Shown here: one piece after another, positions 1 to 7,256 of the stretch | Position numbering within the stretch: the stretch's first letter is position 1 | Layout of the letters: the number at the start of each line of letters is the position of its first letter | NCBI RefSeq assembly: GCF_021502725.1 | Contig: NZ_JAKFFS010000001.1 | Span: 1,302,001-1,366,000, forward strand | Source: Dyadobacter sp. CY345 | GTDB taxonomy: Bacteria > Bacteroidota > Bacteroidia > Cytophagales > Spirosomataceae | DNA: 64,000 bases | Direction of reading: 5' to 3' | The notes under the pieces: generated by a model | What the model was told of the DNA's origin: nothing | The model's input: only the letters and a program-made list of their open reading frames with translations | Database searches by the model: none | Made by a program: the position numbers and the translations under genes

Positions 1-1
1 G

Positions 2-1495
2 CATCGAAGTGAAGAGCGCCAGAGTGCCATACTTGAAAGTGCAAAAGATTACGCCATATTAACACTGGACATGGACTTGCGGGTGCGGGACTGGAATGCA
101 GGGGCTCAGAATATGATGGGTTATCTGGAAGAGGAAATTGTAGGGCAGCCCGGAGAAATTTTTTTTGTTCCGGAAGATAGGGCAAAAGGTGCTCCACAGC
201 TTGAAAAGGAGAGGGCGGTTAACGAAGGGCGGGCGACCAATGAGCGTTGGCATCTTCGAAAAGACGGTTCGCGTTTCTATGGATCAGGCGTTACCACGCC
301 GCTTCTTGACGATGCAGACAATATCATCGGGCTTCTAAAAGTGATGCGTGATCTTACTCTCGAGAAACGTAGTGAAGATGCCTTGAAGGAAGGCAGCAAA
401 CGAAAGGATGAGTTTCTGGCCATGCTAGCTCACGAGCTACGGAACCCCGTATCCACCGTCCGGAATGGGATATCACTTTTGAAATTTATGCAGCAGGCAG
501 ATCCGCAAGTTTTTGAAATTGTTAACATGATGGACAATCAGGCTACGCACCTGGTCCGCATGATAGATGACCTGTTAGATGTTAGCCGGGTTACCCAAGG
601 CAAAATCGAGCTAAAGTCAGAGCGAATGGAAATTGGTACGCTGATCCAAAACACGGTGAAAGCAATCCAGCCGCAATATGAAAGCCGTGGCAAAACGCTT
701 CGTTTGGATGAAGTCCCCACTGATTTATTTATTCAGGGAGATCCGACCAGGCTGTCTCAGGTCATGACCAATCTTTTAACCAATAGCCTTCGCTATACCG
801 GTGATGACGGAAAGGTGTGGGTCAGCCTTGCAGCTGAAAACAATGAGGCTGTAATACGTGTAAAAGACAATGGGATAGGACTTTCGACTGAGCAGCAGAC
901 ATCGGTATTTGAGCTGTTTGTACAAGCCGATAACTCTCTTGCACGCACGCAAGGCGGATTAGGGATTGGCCTGACGCTGGTCAGGCAATTGGTTGAAATG
1001 CATAATGGACGGGTACAGGCCATAAGTCCGGGGATTGGCCAGGGTAGTCAGTTCACTGTATATCTGCCTCTAATGAATGCACCTCAGCAAACGATAAGGG
1101 AGAGGTCTGATGATTCCACCAATCATTCCACCTTACAAATTCTTATAATTGATGACATTGAAGATTTGGCTAAAATGACATCAATGCTTTTAAAACTGAA
1201 AGGCTATAAAGTTGATATCCGTTTCAATGGCAAGGCCGGAGCGGAAGCTGTTGAAACTTTGGAACCTGCGGTGGTGCTTTGCGACATCGGTATGCCCGAT
1301 CTGGACGGATATAAGACAGCCAGACTGATCCGGCAGGGTAATTGGGGACGCAATGTTACCCTTATCGCATTATCAGGATATGGGCAGCAGGAAGATAAAC
1401 AACGGAGCAAGGAAGCTGGTTTTGACGGGCATTTGATAAAGCCTGTCAACATGGAAGAGCTGCAAAAATTAATAAATAACTTAATGACTAAATAA
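2..1495 (+). CDS. Hybrid sensor histidine kinase, 5' end outside window
   Basis: The reading frame is open to the first base, so the N-terminus lies outside the window; 497 residues are visible. The order is a PAS domain (to about nt 370), a HisKA dimerisation domain with H-box LAHELRNPV (phospho-accepting His at nt 431-433), a HATPase_c domain with N-box TNLLTNSLRY, G1 DNGIG and G2 GGLGIGL, then a C-terminal receiver domain with acidic pair IIDDIED, phosphoacceptor Asp at nt 1283-1285 (CDIGMPDLDG) and conserved Lys in LIKP. All catalytic motifs look intact, so it should autophosphorylate and pass phosphate to its own receiver. No DNA-binding output domain is present. An internal ATG at nt 71 falls inside the PAS domain and is not the true start. 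A decayed relative lies immediately downstream. Confidence 0.93.
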   Translation, partial: HRSEERQSAILESAKDYAILTLDMDLRVRDWNAGAQNMMGYLEEEIVGQPGEIFFVPEDRAKGAPQLEKERAVNEGRATNERWHLRKDGSRFYGSGVTTPLLDDADNIIGLLKVMRDLTLEKRSEDALKEGSKRKDEFLAMLAHELRNPVSTVRNGISLLKFMQQADPQVFEIVNMMDNQATHLVRMIDDLLDVSRVTQGKIELKSERMEIGTLIQNTVKAIQPQYESRGKTLRLDEVPTDLFIQGDPTRLSQVMTNLLTNSLRYTGDDGKVWVSLAAENNEAVIRVKDNGIGLSTEQQTSVFELFVQADNSLARTQGGLGIGLTLVRQLVEMHNGRVQAISPGIGQGSQFTVYLPLMNAPQQTIRERSDDSTNHSTLQILIIDDIEDLAKMTSMLLKLKGYKVDIRFNGKAGAEAVETLEPAVVLCDIGMPDLDGYKTARLIRQGNWGRNVTLIALSGYGQQEDKQRSKEAGFDGHLIKPVNMEELQKLINNLMTK

Positions 1496-1567
1496 ACAGA
1501 TTGATAATGGACTAGTTAAGTCAGCACTCCAAATAATCGCGATTCATAACAATTTATCCCTTAAACG

Positions 1568-2519
1568 ATGATCAGTTCGAATAAACCACAGACGCTACCA
1601 CCTGATATACTTAGGTCGGTAAATACCAAAGCATTCGCCAAAATGGATCAGGGATTCAGTTTGTAGAGCGAATCAACGACCGTGGCGATGGGCCTCTTGA
1701 TTTCTGTTACATCTTGGTTAACAAAGCTTTTGAGACGCAAACGGGATTGTTTAATGTAATCGGTAAAACAATTCTGGAAGTGCTTCCAGAAGTTGAGCCA
1801 GACATCATGGAGATCTATGAACATGTAGCGTTGACGGGGGACCTGCCCAATTCAAGGCTCACATCGGTACACTATATTTGTGGATGGAGGCTGATGTTTT
1901 TCGTATTAGCCAGAAACCGTTGCACATAGGTGTACTGTTAGCCAATGTTACTGACCTCAAAGAACGCGAACAAAAACCGGAGTTCTTTTTGAAGCTGAGC
2001 GATGCAATACATCCTCTGGCCGATGCAGAGCAAATCCAGTCGGTGGTATTGGTAATCTTGGGTGAGCACTTCAGGGGTGAACCGGGTGTTGTATGCCGAA
2101 GTTGAACCTGACGATAAGTATTTTGTCCTTGAAACCAATTATGTGAACAATAATTTCCCCCAGATGACTGGACGTTTTCGGCTGAGCGATTTTGGAAATG
2201 CGCAAAACTCGCAACGCTTGGGTGAAACACTTGTATTACCTTAGATCACTCATGAACATGAATAGAATGAACATTTAAGGTGTTTTCTGGCAATTGGGGT
2301 GGTTCTAATTATTGGTATCCCTTTGCTGCATAAGAGGGTCATTGGGTGGCCAGCCTTACGATACATCACAGCCAGCCACACGCTTGGACGGACCAGGAAG
2401 TGGAAATGGCCGAATAAACCGCAGAGCGTATCTTAGCAGTCTTGCAACGCGCCAGAGGCGAAATGCCTTAAGTGACGCAAACTGGCAGAAAGATCAATTC
2501 ATGGCCATGCTGGTTGGTT
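1568..2519 (+). pseudogene. Decayed PAS-GAF hybrid histidine kinase
   Basis: Pieces of one protein appear in successive frames. Starting at ATG 1568, a PAS segment reads AFAKMDQGF and hits a stop at 1664. From 1660 it continues in another frame (FVERINDRGDGPLDF, then NKAFETQTGLFNVIGKTIL). It shifts again near 1870 (RWMEADVFRISQ, then the GAF start LSDAIHPLADAEQIQS) and again near 2073 (VLYAEVEPDDKYFVLETNYV). Further GAF pieces (VASLTIHHSQPHAWTDQEVE) appear near 2350, with in-frame stops, and DANWQKDQFMAML marks the start of HisKA. The sequence stops exactly before the H-box histidine. At least four frameshifts and several stops make it non-functional. The family is the multi-domain PAS/GAF kinase common in Cytophagales; the intact neighbour upstream is a relative. 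Confidence 0.85.
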
Positions 2520-2658
2520 TTAAGGCGGCGGTTTTACAAAATTCCAAAGCATGCGTAACATTCCGGTTTAAAAATTCGTAATCTTTACCAGCTTTTTCAA
2601 TCTGCCTTAATTGTATAAATTCGGCTTTTGTCACTCTTGGACCGTTGTAGTAGCACAT
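2517..2658 (-). pseudogene. SRAP (YedK/HMCES-like) protein, N-terminal fragment
   Basis: Read on the minus strand from ATG 2658, about 45 codons give MCYYNGPRVTKAEFIQLRQI followed by an EKAGKDYEFLNR segment ending in AALKPT. The MCYYNG start is typical of Bacteroidota SOS-response-associated peptidases, whose Cys2 forms the covalent link to abasic sites in single-stranded DNA. The remaining 150 or so residues of a normal SRAP domain, including the catalytic Asn/Glu/His region, are missing, because the sequence runs straight into the decayed kinase on the opposite strand. The fragment keeps Cys2 but cannot fold. Its minus-strand neighbour at 2664-2911 is also broken. Confidence 0.65.
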
Positions 2659-2663
2659 GATTA

Positions 2664-2911
2664 CTAGGTTTTAGTGTTTTTGAAATGTTCAACAATTTTC
2701 TCGCCAATTGGAATTGCTTCTGATTGTCTTCCTTCCGGAATTGACATCCAAACCTTATGACCGTCAAAAACTTTGGATCTGCTGATGATCAATGGCTTTC
2801 GTCCGTCGGAAAAGCTAGCTAAAAAACAGTCCTACCATCCGAATCCATGACTTTAATGGCAACCTTCATACCTTCAAATTCTACCTCAAAGTCGTCAGCT
2901 TGAAATAACAT
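2664..2911 (-). pseudogene. Small conserved hypothetical protein, one frameshift
   Basis: From ATG 2911 the frame reads MLFQADDFEVEFEGMKVAIK and hits TAG after GRTVF. One more T in the run at 2821-2826 restores a continuous reading (LASFSDGRKPLIISRSKVF, then KVWMSIPEGRQSEAIPIGEK) to a stop at 2664. The repaired product is about 82 residues with no signal peptide or membrane segment. It lies 5 bp upstream of the SRAP fragment in the same direction, so the two probably formed an operon. The lesion is a single-base difference in a six-T run, so a sequencing error cannot be excluded. I do not know the function. Confidence 0.6.
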
Positions 2912-2965
2912 AACGGATTGATTTAGGACTAAATTAATTAATTATCAAATTAGATATCTAATATT

Positions 2966-3235
2966 TCACGGTGCGCGCTGATGAGTTTTAAGAATGTTAC
3001 TGATATTATCTTTTAGGCTTATTCCAAAATCCACGCCTACGTTGTGTAGTAAGGTAATTGTAACAATTATGCTGATTACAATTATAATGGCTGTTTTTCT
3101 GAGAGATTTCATTACTTCCAGAACTCCGGTCTGAGAAATTTTGGTTGCCTTAACTGAAAAACCTGCCTTGCTTAGAGAAACTTCAAAATTTTCGATATCT
3201 GTTTCTTTGCTTTTATTCTCTGTAATTGTTGTCAT
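2966..3235 (-). CDS. Small single-pass membrane protein, unknown function
   Basis: This is an 89-residue protein starting at ATG 3235. The first 45 residues are polar (MTTITENKSKETDIENFEVS), followed by one clear hydrophobic segment at about residues 49-64 (AIIIVISIIVTITLLH) and a short charged tail. The topology suggests a cytoplasmic N-terminus and one membrane anchor, but no domain is recognised. Upstream is AT-rich with no Shine-Dalgarno sequence, as is usual in this phylum. A 40-codon ORF begins upstream on the same strand and ends 23 bp before this start, so the two may be co-transcribed. It sits in the scarred accessory region and may be a mobile-element cargo gene. Confidence 0.55.
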   Translation of the reverse strand: MTTITENKSKETDIENFEVSLSKAGFSVKATKISQTGVLEVMKSLRKTAIIIVISIIVTITLLHNVGVDFGISLKDNISNILKTHQRAP

Positions 3236-3258
3236 ATTTATTTTTTCAAATAAGTGAT

Positions 3259-3381
3259 TTACTGATCTGGGAAAGAAGGAAAGTTGCTGTGAGCAAGATC
3301 ATTCATAGCTTCTGAGCTTCGTTCAATTGACTTCCACAAACCAAATACATCGAGTTCAAATAAAGTAGGACAGAATTTCAC
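3259..3381 (-). CDS. Possible small ORF, 40 residues, GTG start
   Basis: On the minus strand a GTG at 3381 opens 40 codons (VKFCPTLFELDVFGLWKSIE, then SSEAMNDLAHSNFPSFPDQ) ending at TAA 3259. The composition is protein-like, but I recognise no family. The frame stays open upstream through the neighbouring palindrome, so the real start is uncertain. It lies 2 bp downstream of the 33-bp palindrome and 23 bp upstream of the 89-residue membrane protein gene, suggesting a two-gene unit controlled from the palindrome. It could equally be a gene fragment. Confidence 0.3.
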   Translation of the reverse strand: MKFCPTLFELDVFGLWKSIERSSEAMNDLAHSNFPSFPDQ

Positions 3382-3382
3382 A

Positions 3383-3415
3383 TTTAATAATTTATGTGGG
3401 ACATAAATTATTAAA
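3383..3415. promoter_or_regulatory. 33-bp perfect palindrome, operator or oriT-like
   Basis: Two perfectly complementary 15-nt arms (TTTAATAATTTATGT and its complement) flank a GGG spacer. An 18-bp core, ATGTGGGACATAAATTAT, recurs at 3751-3768. It is not followed by a T-run, so a terminator is unlikely. Its position near a ribbon-helix-helix mobilisation-type gene suggests an operator or an origin-of-transfer hairpin. Confidence 0.6.
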
Positions 3416-3499
3416 GAATTGATATATTGTCATTTACGATATATTTGCCTTTACGTACTAATAATTGGTTACCAAGGGACTAGCTAGCTTCAAAAACCC

Positions 3500-3739
3500 T
3501 TATGGATCCGAGGGAATGAATGTAAATTTTGAGTAGGTAAATAATTTATTGTCTTCCAAAACAGTTGGCAAGCTGTCAAGACTTATTAGGGAAAAAGGTG
3601 GAAGTGAAATTCCAAATCTTTCTGACAAATACAATTGTTTGTTGTTTGATTTGTCGCTTATAAATTGTTGTTTTTGATCCATTGTTCCGGTTATTTCTGA
3701 TGCAAAACACGGCTTAGGAACTAAAAAAACAAAGGACAA
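3500..3739 (-). CDS. Small hypothetical protein, uncertain
   Basis: This is a 79-codon minus-strand frame from ATG 3739 (MSFVFLVPKPCFASEITG and onward). The N-terminus is mildly hydrophobic with a possible signal-peptide-like CFASE stretch, but too short to be convincing. The middle is rich in polar residues and the C-terminus reads NKLFTYSKFTFIPSDP. I recognise no domain. The frame begins 12 bp from the second copy of the GTGGGACATAAAT repeat, the same arrangement as the minus-strand ORF next to the first copy. That positional parallel is the main reason to keep it. Confidence 0.3.
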   Translation of the reverse strand: MSFVFLVPKPCFASEITGTMDQKQQFISDKSNNKQLYLSERFGISLPPFSLISLDSLPTVLEDNKLFTYSKFTFIPSDP

Positions 3740-3750
3740 GTTATTAATTA

Positions 3751-3768
3751 ATGTGGGACATAAATTAT
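3751..3768. promoter_or_regulatory. Second copy of the GTGGGACATAAAT repeat
   Basis: An 18-bp exact repeat of the core of the 3383-3415 palindrome, 357 bp away. Here the left arm (AATTAATGT) has one mismatch, giving an imperfect dyad. It lies 17 bp upstream of the MobC-like gene at 3785 and 12 bp upstream of the minus-strand ORF at 3739, so it could serve either or both. Confidence 0.55.
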
Positions 3769-3784
3769 AACTAATTCATTACTA

Positions 3785-4180
3785 ATGAATATTAAAGGAG
3801 CAGGCCGAAAACCATTGGAAAGTGAAAATCGCAGGGAAAAAAACATTAGGGTAAGGCTGACTGATGCTGAATTATTACAGATTCAGAAGCTGTTTAGAAG
3901 GACACGAAAACAGACAATTTCTAATATGGTGAGAACGGTGATTTTTCGAGAAAAGCTGCCTGTTCAGATTGAAAACCGGGAGTTTCAGATTGCGATGCGG
4001 GAAATTTCAAGTCTTATTGATCAGAGCGGTAAAATAGTTCGGTCGAAAGCACCAAAATTTGACGATTTTAAAGAAATTGTAGAGCGCCTGGAAATTTCTC
4101 TGAAAGATGCATCTGCCAAATTTGGGAATCAGGTGTTGGTGCTTTCAGATTTGCAAGAGATCAATATGTTAGATAAATGA
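3785..4180 (+). CDS. MobC-like ribbon-helix-helix mobilisation protein
   Basis: This is a 131-residue basic protein starting at ATG 3785. Residues 1-60 (GAGRKPLESENRREKNIRVR, then LTDAELLQIQKLFRRTRKQTISNMVRTVIF) have the pattern of a ribbon-helix-helix DNA-binding unit: a short basic beta-strand, a helix, a turn, and a second helix ending in VR..IF. The rest is helical and charged. The architecture matches relaxosome accessory proteins (MobC/MbpC type) of Bacteroidota plasmids and mobilisable elements, which bind inverted repeats near the transfer origin. No relaxase gene follows, so transfer function is probably lost or served in trans. The GGG-centred palindromes just upstream are plausible binding sites. 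An ordinary RHH repressor is the alternative. Confidence 0.55.
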   Translation: MNIKGAGRKPLESENRREKNIRVRLTDAELLQIQKLFRRTRKQTISNMVRTVIFREKLPVQIENREFQIAMREISSLIDQSGKIVRSKAPKFDDFKEIVERLEISLKDASAKFGNQVLVLSDLQEINMLDK

Positions 4181-4226
4181 CATAAGCATTATAATATTTT
4201 TGAATATTGATTTTAAGGAAGCGACA

Positions 4227-4517
4227 ATGAATAAACAGGATCAATACTTTAAAAAATTGCAAAGGAATGGCATTTACCATTATGCCCATTTGATGGCTAC
4301 TTTAAATCCGCCAGTTTGCGAAGTCATAAATTCTCTTAATGAGAATCCAATCCTAGAACACCGTGAATACGACCTTTCTAAACCTGGCGATTGGGTTGAT
4401 TTAAGAGCTTTTAGTGAAGATTGGGACGAAATTTCAAGTGTTGAGTATAAGATGGCTTTTAATCTTGCTACTTCTGGTGATTTTAAGGTTTATATTAACG
4501 GAAAGTTGCAGGTTTAA
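4227..4517 (+). CDS. Conserved-looking hypothetical protein, 96 residues
   Basis: I chose the ATG at 4227 because AAGGA stands 9 bp upstream and the earlier TTG at 4200 has no support. The protein begins MNKQDQYFKKLQRNGIYHYA and is acidic and aromatic-rich in the middle (DWVDLRAFSEDWDEISSVEY), with no signal peptide or membrane segment. I do not recognise the family. It follows the MobC-like gene by about 45 bp in the same direction and precedes the receiver gene by about 60 bp, so the three may be one accessory transcript. It is probably cytoplasmic; the function is unknown. Confidence 0.55.
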   Translation: MNKQDQYFKKLQRNGIYHYAHLMATLNPPVCEVINSLNENPILEHREYDLSKPGDWVDLRAFSEDWDEISSVEYKMAFNLATSGDFKVYINGKLQV

Positions 4518-4579
4518 GGTCAGTTTAAATAAGATTATTAAATGGTTCGCATTATTGTGACGATAATTAAAAAGCTATT

Positions 4580-5002
4580 ATGGACAAAAACGGTACAATT
4601 ATTATTATTGAAGACGATGAAGATGACCAGTTTTTACTTGAAGACGTATTCAACCAACTGGGATATCCAAATCAAAGGATGTACTTTTTGGATGGATTAT
4701 CGGCACTAGAATATCTTTATAATTCTTCAGACCTTCCTTTCATTATTATTTCTGATATAAATCTGCCTAAATTAAATGGGTTGGAGCTTAGGCGGAAGAT
4801 CCAGGAAGATGCTGAGCTTAATCTAAAGTGTATCCCTTATGTGTATTTTACCACGGCACTAAATCAGCAGGCGGTTATCGATGCTTACAGCTCTTCTGCA
4901 CAAGGATTCTTTGTAAAGCCGAATGGAGTTGATGAAATTATGGAAACGATAAAAGCAATAATAGAATATTGGAAAAAATGTGCATCTCCAAACAATTTTT
5001 GA
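4580..5002 (+). CDS. Single-domain response regulator
   Basis: This 140-residue protein is essentially only a receiver domain. Visible key residues are the acidic cluster E11-D12-D13 (IIIIEDDEDD), phosphoacceptor D59 in IIISDINLPKLNG, switch Thr at 91-92 (VYFTTA) and Lys113 (FFVKP). No output domain follows. In the family, such stand-alone receivers (Rcp1-like) pass phosphate between a phytochrome-type or hybrid kinase and other partners. No cognate kinase lies beside it; the nearest are the truncated-view kinase at 2-1495 and its decayed relative, both about 2-3 kb upstream. It is cytoplasmic, and the domain assignment is certain while the pathway is unknown. Confidence 0.9.
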   Translation: MDKNGTIIIIEDDEDDQFLLEDVFNQLGYPNQRMYFLDGLSALEYLYNSSDLPFIIISDINLPKLNGLELRRKIQEDAELNLKCIPYVYFTTALNQQAVIDAYSSSAQGFFVKPNGVDEIMETIKAIIEYWKKCASPNNF

Positions 5003-5625
5003 ATAGGTTTCCCATGCAACAAACAGAGAAAATTTTATAACGACTATTATTTATTCATTTTCAGTAATATACATGGTTTGCGTATGACTATTTCAGTGTA
5101 TTTACTGTTGTATAACTACATGTTATGTTAAATATCTTATACAGGTGTTTCTCAAAACGATTCAGTGACTGGCAAATTTAATTCCTAACAACCAGTTAAA
5201 ACTGCCAAATCAGTTATCTATTTATAACATTATAGTTGTATGAATTGCTGCTGGTTTCCAATTGCCAACTCTGTTAGTACGTTTCGAATTCGGCTTTTAC
5301 CAAAATTTGCATGCGAAGTACAAGGATAAAATTCTCAAAAATTGTTCGCTTTGGAATTTAATAATCATTCTAAGTCAAAGACCAACTGGTAATGTAAGTT
5401 GCTATTCGCCAGTATTGAGGATATTAAGTTCAAGGCATACCGAAAGTATTAACAGATTGGCTATGCATGGGATTCAAAGATTTATTAACTTTGTCTCAAT
5501 AGAGAATTGTGTGTAAGAAAATCAAGCATGTTTAAGCAGAAGTTTTTTATACGTATAATAGCGTGAATCGTGAAGGTTGGTGATTATTTATTTTTAATTG
5601 CCTTATTATGAGTGTATTATGGGGC
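5003..5625. other. Intergenic stretch, AT-rich, no gene seen
   Basis: No convincing coding frame, RNA gene or repeat is visible on either strand. A weak plus-strand frame around 5262-5516 has no coding character. The stretch ends at the first tRNA-end fragment. Confidence 0.5.
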
Positions 5626-5649
5626 AGGTTCGAATCCCTCCGCTTCCAC
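5626..5649 (+). repeat. tRNA/tmRNA 3'-end fragment, copy 1
   Basis: The sequence contains a T-loop (GGTTCGAATCC) followed by an acceptor-like 3' half ending CGCTTCCA. Its 5' T-stem partner and the rest of a tRNA are absent upstream, so this is a 3'-end fragment, not a tRNA gene. It matches the fragment at 5748-5771 at 22 of 24 positions. Such fragments are the usual scars of integrase-mediated insertion into tRNA or tmRNA genes. Confidence 0.65.
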
Positions 5650-5651
5650 GA

Positions 5652-5679
5652 GAATAATTTTCAAGGTAGAAAATTATTC
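5652..5679. repeat. 11-bp perfect inverted repeat after the tRNA-end fragment
   Basis: GAATAATTTTC and its complement are separated by AAGGTA. The repeat starts 3 bp after the first tRNA-end fragment. There is no T-run behind it, so an integrase arm site or a decayed terminator is possible. Confidence 0.5.
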
Positions 5680-5747
5680 AGCGCGTAAATCATAGAGTTT
5701 AAGGTTTTGAGCTTTGTAAGTATTTGAAAATTAATCACTTACAAGTA

Positions 5748-5771
5748 AGGTTCGAATCCCTCCGTCTCCAC
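5748..5771 (+). repeat. tRNA/tmRNA 3'-end fragment, copy 2
   Basis: AGGTTCGAATCCCTCCG followed by TCTCCAC. It differs from copy 1 only by a CT/TC swap in the acceptor half and lies 122 bp downstream in direct orientation. It also lacks the rest of a tRNA body. The terminator 24 bp further on may have belonged to the original RNA gene. Confidence 0.65.
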
Positions 5772-5794
5772 TGATTGAAAAATCAAAATTACTT

Positions 5795-5838
5795 AATAGC
5801 CCGTAAATCAACGATTTACGGGCTATTTCTTTTTTTTT
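5795..5838 (+). terminator. Strong intrinsic terminator after tRNA-end fragment
   Basis: A perfect 15-bp stem (AATAGCCCGTAAATC and its complement) closes a 3-nt loop (AAC) and is followed by TCTTTTTTTTT. This is a textbook Rho-independent terminator, probably inherited from the RNA gene whose 3' end precedes it. Confidence 0.9.
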
Positions 5839-6343
5839 AACAGCCAAAATATTCCATTATTATCAACTTTCAAGGTACCAATTCGGTGCACCTGAGTTAT
5901 TGCTTGACTGTCTGTAATTCAGTAAGATGTGTGCTGAATGAATATCTTAAAATGTACTTTAAAACAACCTATGTTTAATCTAAAAAAAGAAAAAATAAGT
6001 TTTTTATTGTAAAAGTTTAGGTGTCAATTTACGTTCATTTGGAAAAACACCTAATACTTTGTATTCGTTGGAATTGAATCATAATAAAGTCCTTCTTATG
6101 TTCAAGGGCATTACTGAATTAAATGTTATATGCTCGTGGATCATACCCGGCAGAAAGAGCAGAAATGGGGCTTTTAGCTTGTTATGCTGAATTATTTTGC
6201 CTTAGATTCAATTGAATAATCGTAAAAACGGTAGTATATATGAGATTCAGGCTAGTAGGAAGCTAATTTCCTTCAATACAAATTTTTTAAATTAATGCTG
6301 GTTAAATGAATTCTGTCGGTAAAAAGTGCATGAATCATTATTG
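5839..6343. other. Intergenic, nothing recognised
   Basis: AT-rich sequence between the RNA-end terminator and the convergent 3' end of the AraC gene. I see no coding frame, RNA or repeat that I can support. Confidence 0.5.
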
Positions 6344-7252
6344 TCAGTTAAAAGATTGTCTAAATTCAAGGGGTGATAGTTTGGTTTTTATCTTAAATAG
6401 TCTGCTGAATGACTGTAAGTGTTCAAACCCAAGCTCATAAGCAATTTCACTGACAGACAGGTTTGTAGTAGATAGCTTTTCTTTGGCTTTTTCAATCAGC
6501 TTTTCGTGAATGTGCTGCTGGGTACTCTGTCCGGTGAGCACTTTAAGCATACTGCTTAAATACTTAGAGGATATATTTAACGCTCCCGCCAGATACATCA
6601 CCGTGGGCAAACCTTTCGAGATCAAATCGTCACTGTTGAAATAGTCTGTCAATAAATTTTCCAAACGTTCCAGGACCTGGTGGTTAGCTTTCTCCCGTGT
6701 AATAAATTGACGATGATAAAAGCGGTCTGCATAATTAAGTAACGTTTCCAGGTGGGAAATAATGATACTTTTGCTAAATCTATCAATATTCGAATGATAT
6801 TCATGTTCAATGTTCTGAATGACGGCTGTTATGATCACTTCTTCTTTCTCAGAGAGAAACAATCCTTCGTGTAATGAATAACCCCAAAAATCATACTGCT
6901 TTATAATTTTTGCCAAACCGGTGTTCCATAAAAAATCAGGATGGATGTATAACACCCAACCTGATTTTTCTACACTTTTGCCCTTGTCATCCACGTCAAT
7001 GCTAAATATCTGATTTGGAGACATGAAAGACATAATACCTCCATTAAAGTCAAATGGGTGCTGTCCATATTTTACCTTAACGTTAAGCATTCTTTTTATT
7101 GAAATAGAATAGAAATCAAATGCCATAGGTACAGCCTCTTCGCTTTGTGAATGCGGAACGGTCGCTACATCCACTATACTTATCAGTGGATGTAGCGGCG
7201 CAGCCAAATGCACATACTGGTGAAATTCGCTTATGGTTTTAAAATGCTTCAT
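6344..7252 (-). CDS. AraC-family transcriptional regulator
   Basis: This is a 302-residue protein. The first 190 residues form a sensor-type region (APLHPLISIVDVATVP at the start), and the last 100 carry the two helix-turn-helix units of AraC/XylS proteins (LAGALNISSKYLSSMLKVLTG; VSEIAYELGFEHLQSFSRLF, then FKIKTKLSPLEFRQSF). It starts 4 bp after the stop of the oxidoreductase gene on the same strand, so the two form an operon and the regulator probably controls that enzyme. It is a clear paralogue of the AraC protein at 57736-58653, which is also coupled to a redox gene: both share PLHPLIS, a central RQFITR motif and near-identical C-termini. The ligand is unknown; a carbonyl or quinone compound would fit the context. 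Confidence 0.92.
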   Translation of the reverse strand: MKHFKTISEFHQYVHLAAPLHPLISIVDVATVPHSQSEEAVPMAFDFYSISIKRMLNVKVKYGQHPFDFNGGIMSFMSPNQIFSIDVDDKGKSVEKSGWVLYIHPDFLWNTGLAKIIKQYDFWGYSLHEGLFLSEKEEVIITAVIQNIEHEYHSNIDRFSKSIIISHLETLLNYADRFYHRQFITREKANHQVLERLENLLTDYFNSDDLISKGLPTVMYLAGALNISSKYLSSMLKVLTGQSTQQHIHEKLIEKAKEKLSTTNLSVSEIAYELGFEHLQSFSRLFKIKTKLSPLEFRQSFN

Positions 7253-7256
7253 ACAA

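Noticed and set aside
5262-5516. 84-codon plus-strand frame
   Set aside because: No recognisable domain, no plausible start context and no coding-like composition; lies in an AT-rich gap.
5560-5775. Complete tRNA gene
   Set aside because: T-loop and acceptor 3' halves are present twice, but no matching 5' acceptor, D-arm or anticodon arm is found upstream of either.
5875-5960. Minus-strand fragment reading NNSGAPNWYLES as an integrase or other gene end
   Set aside because: Only about 25 codons, no family recognised, no upstream continuation.
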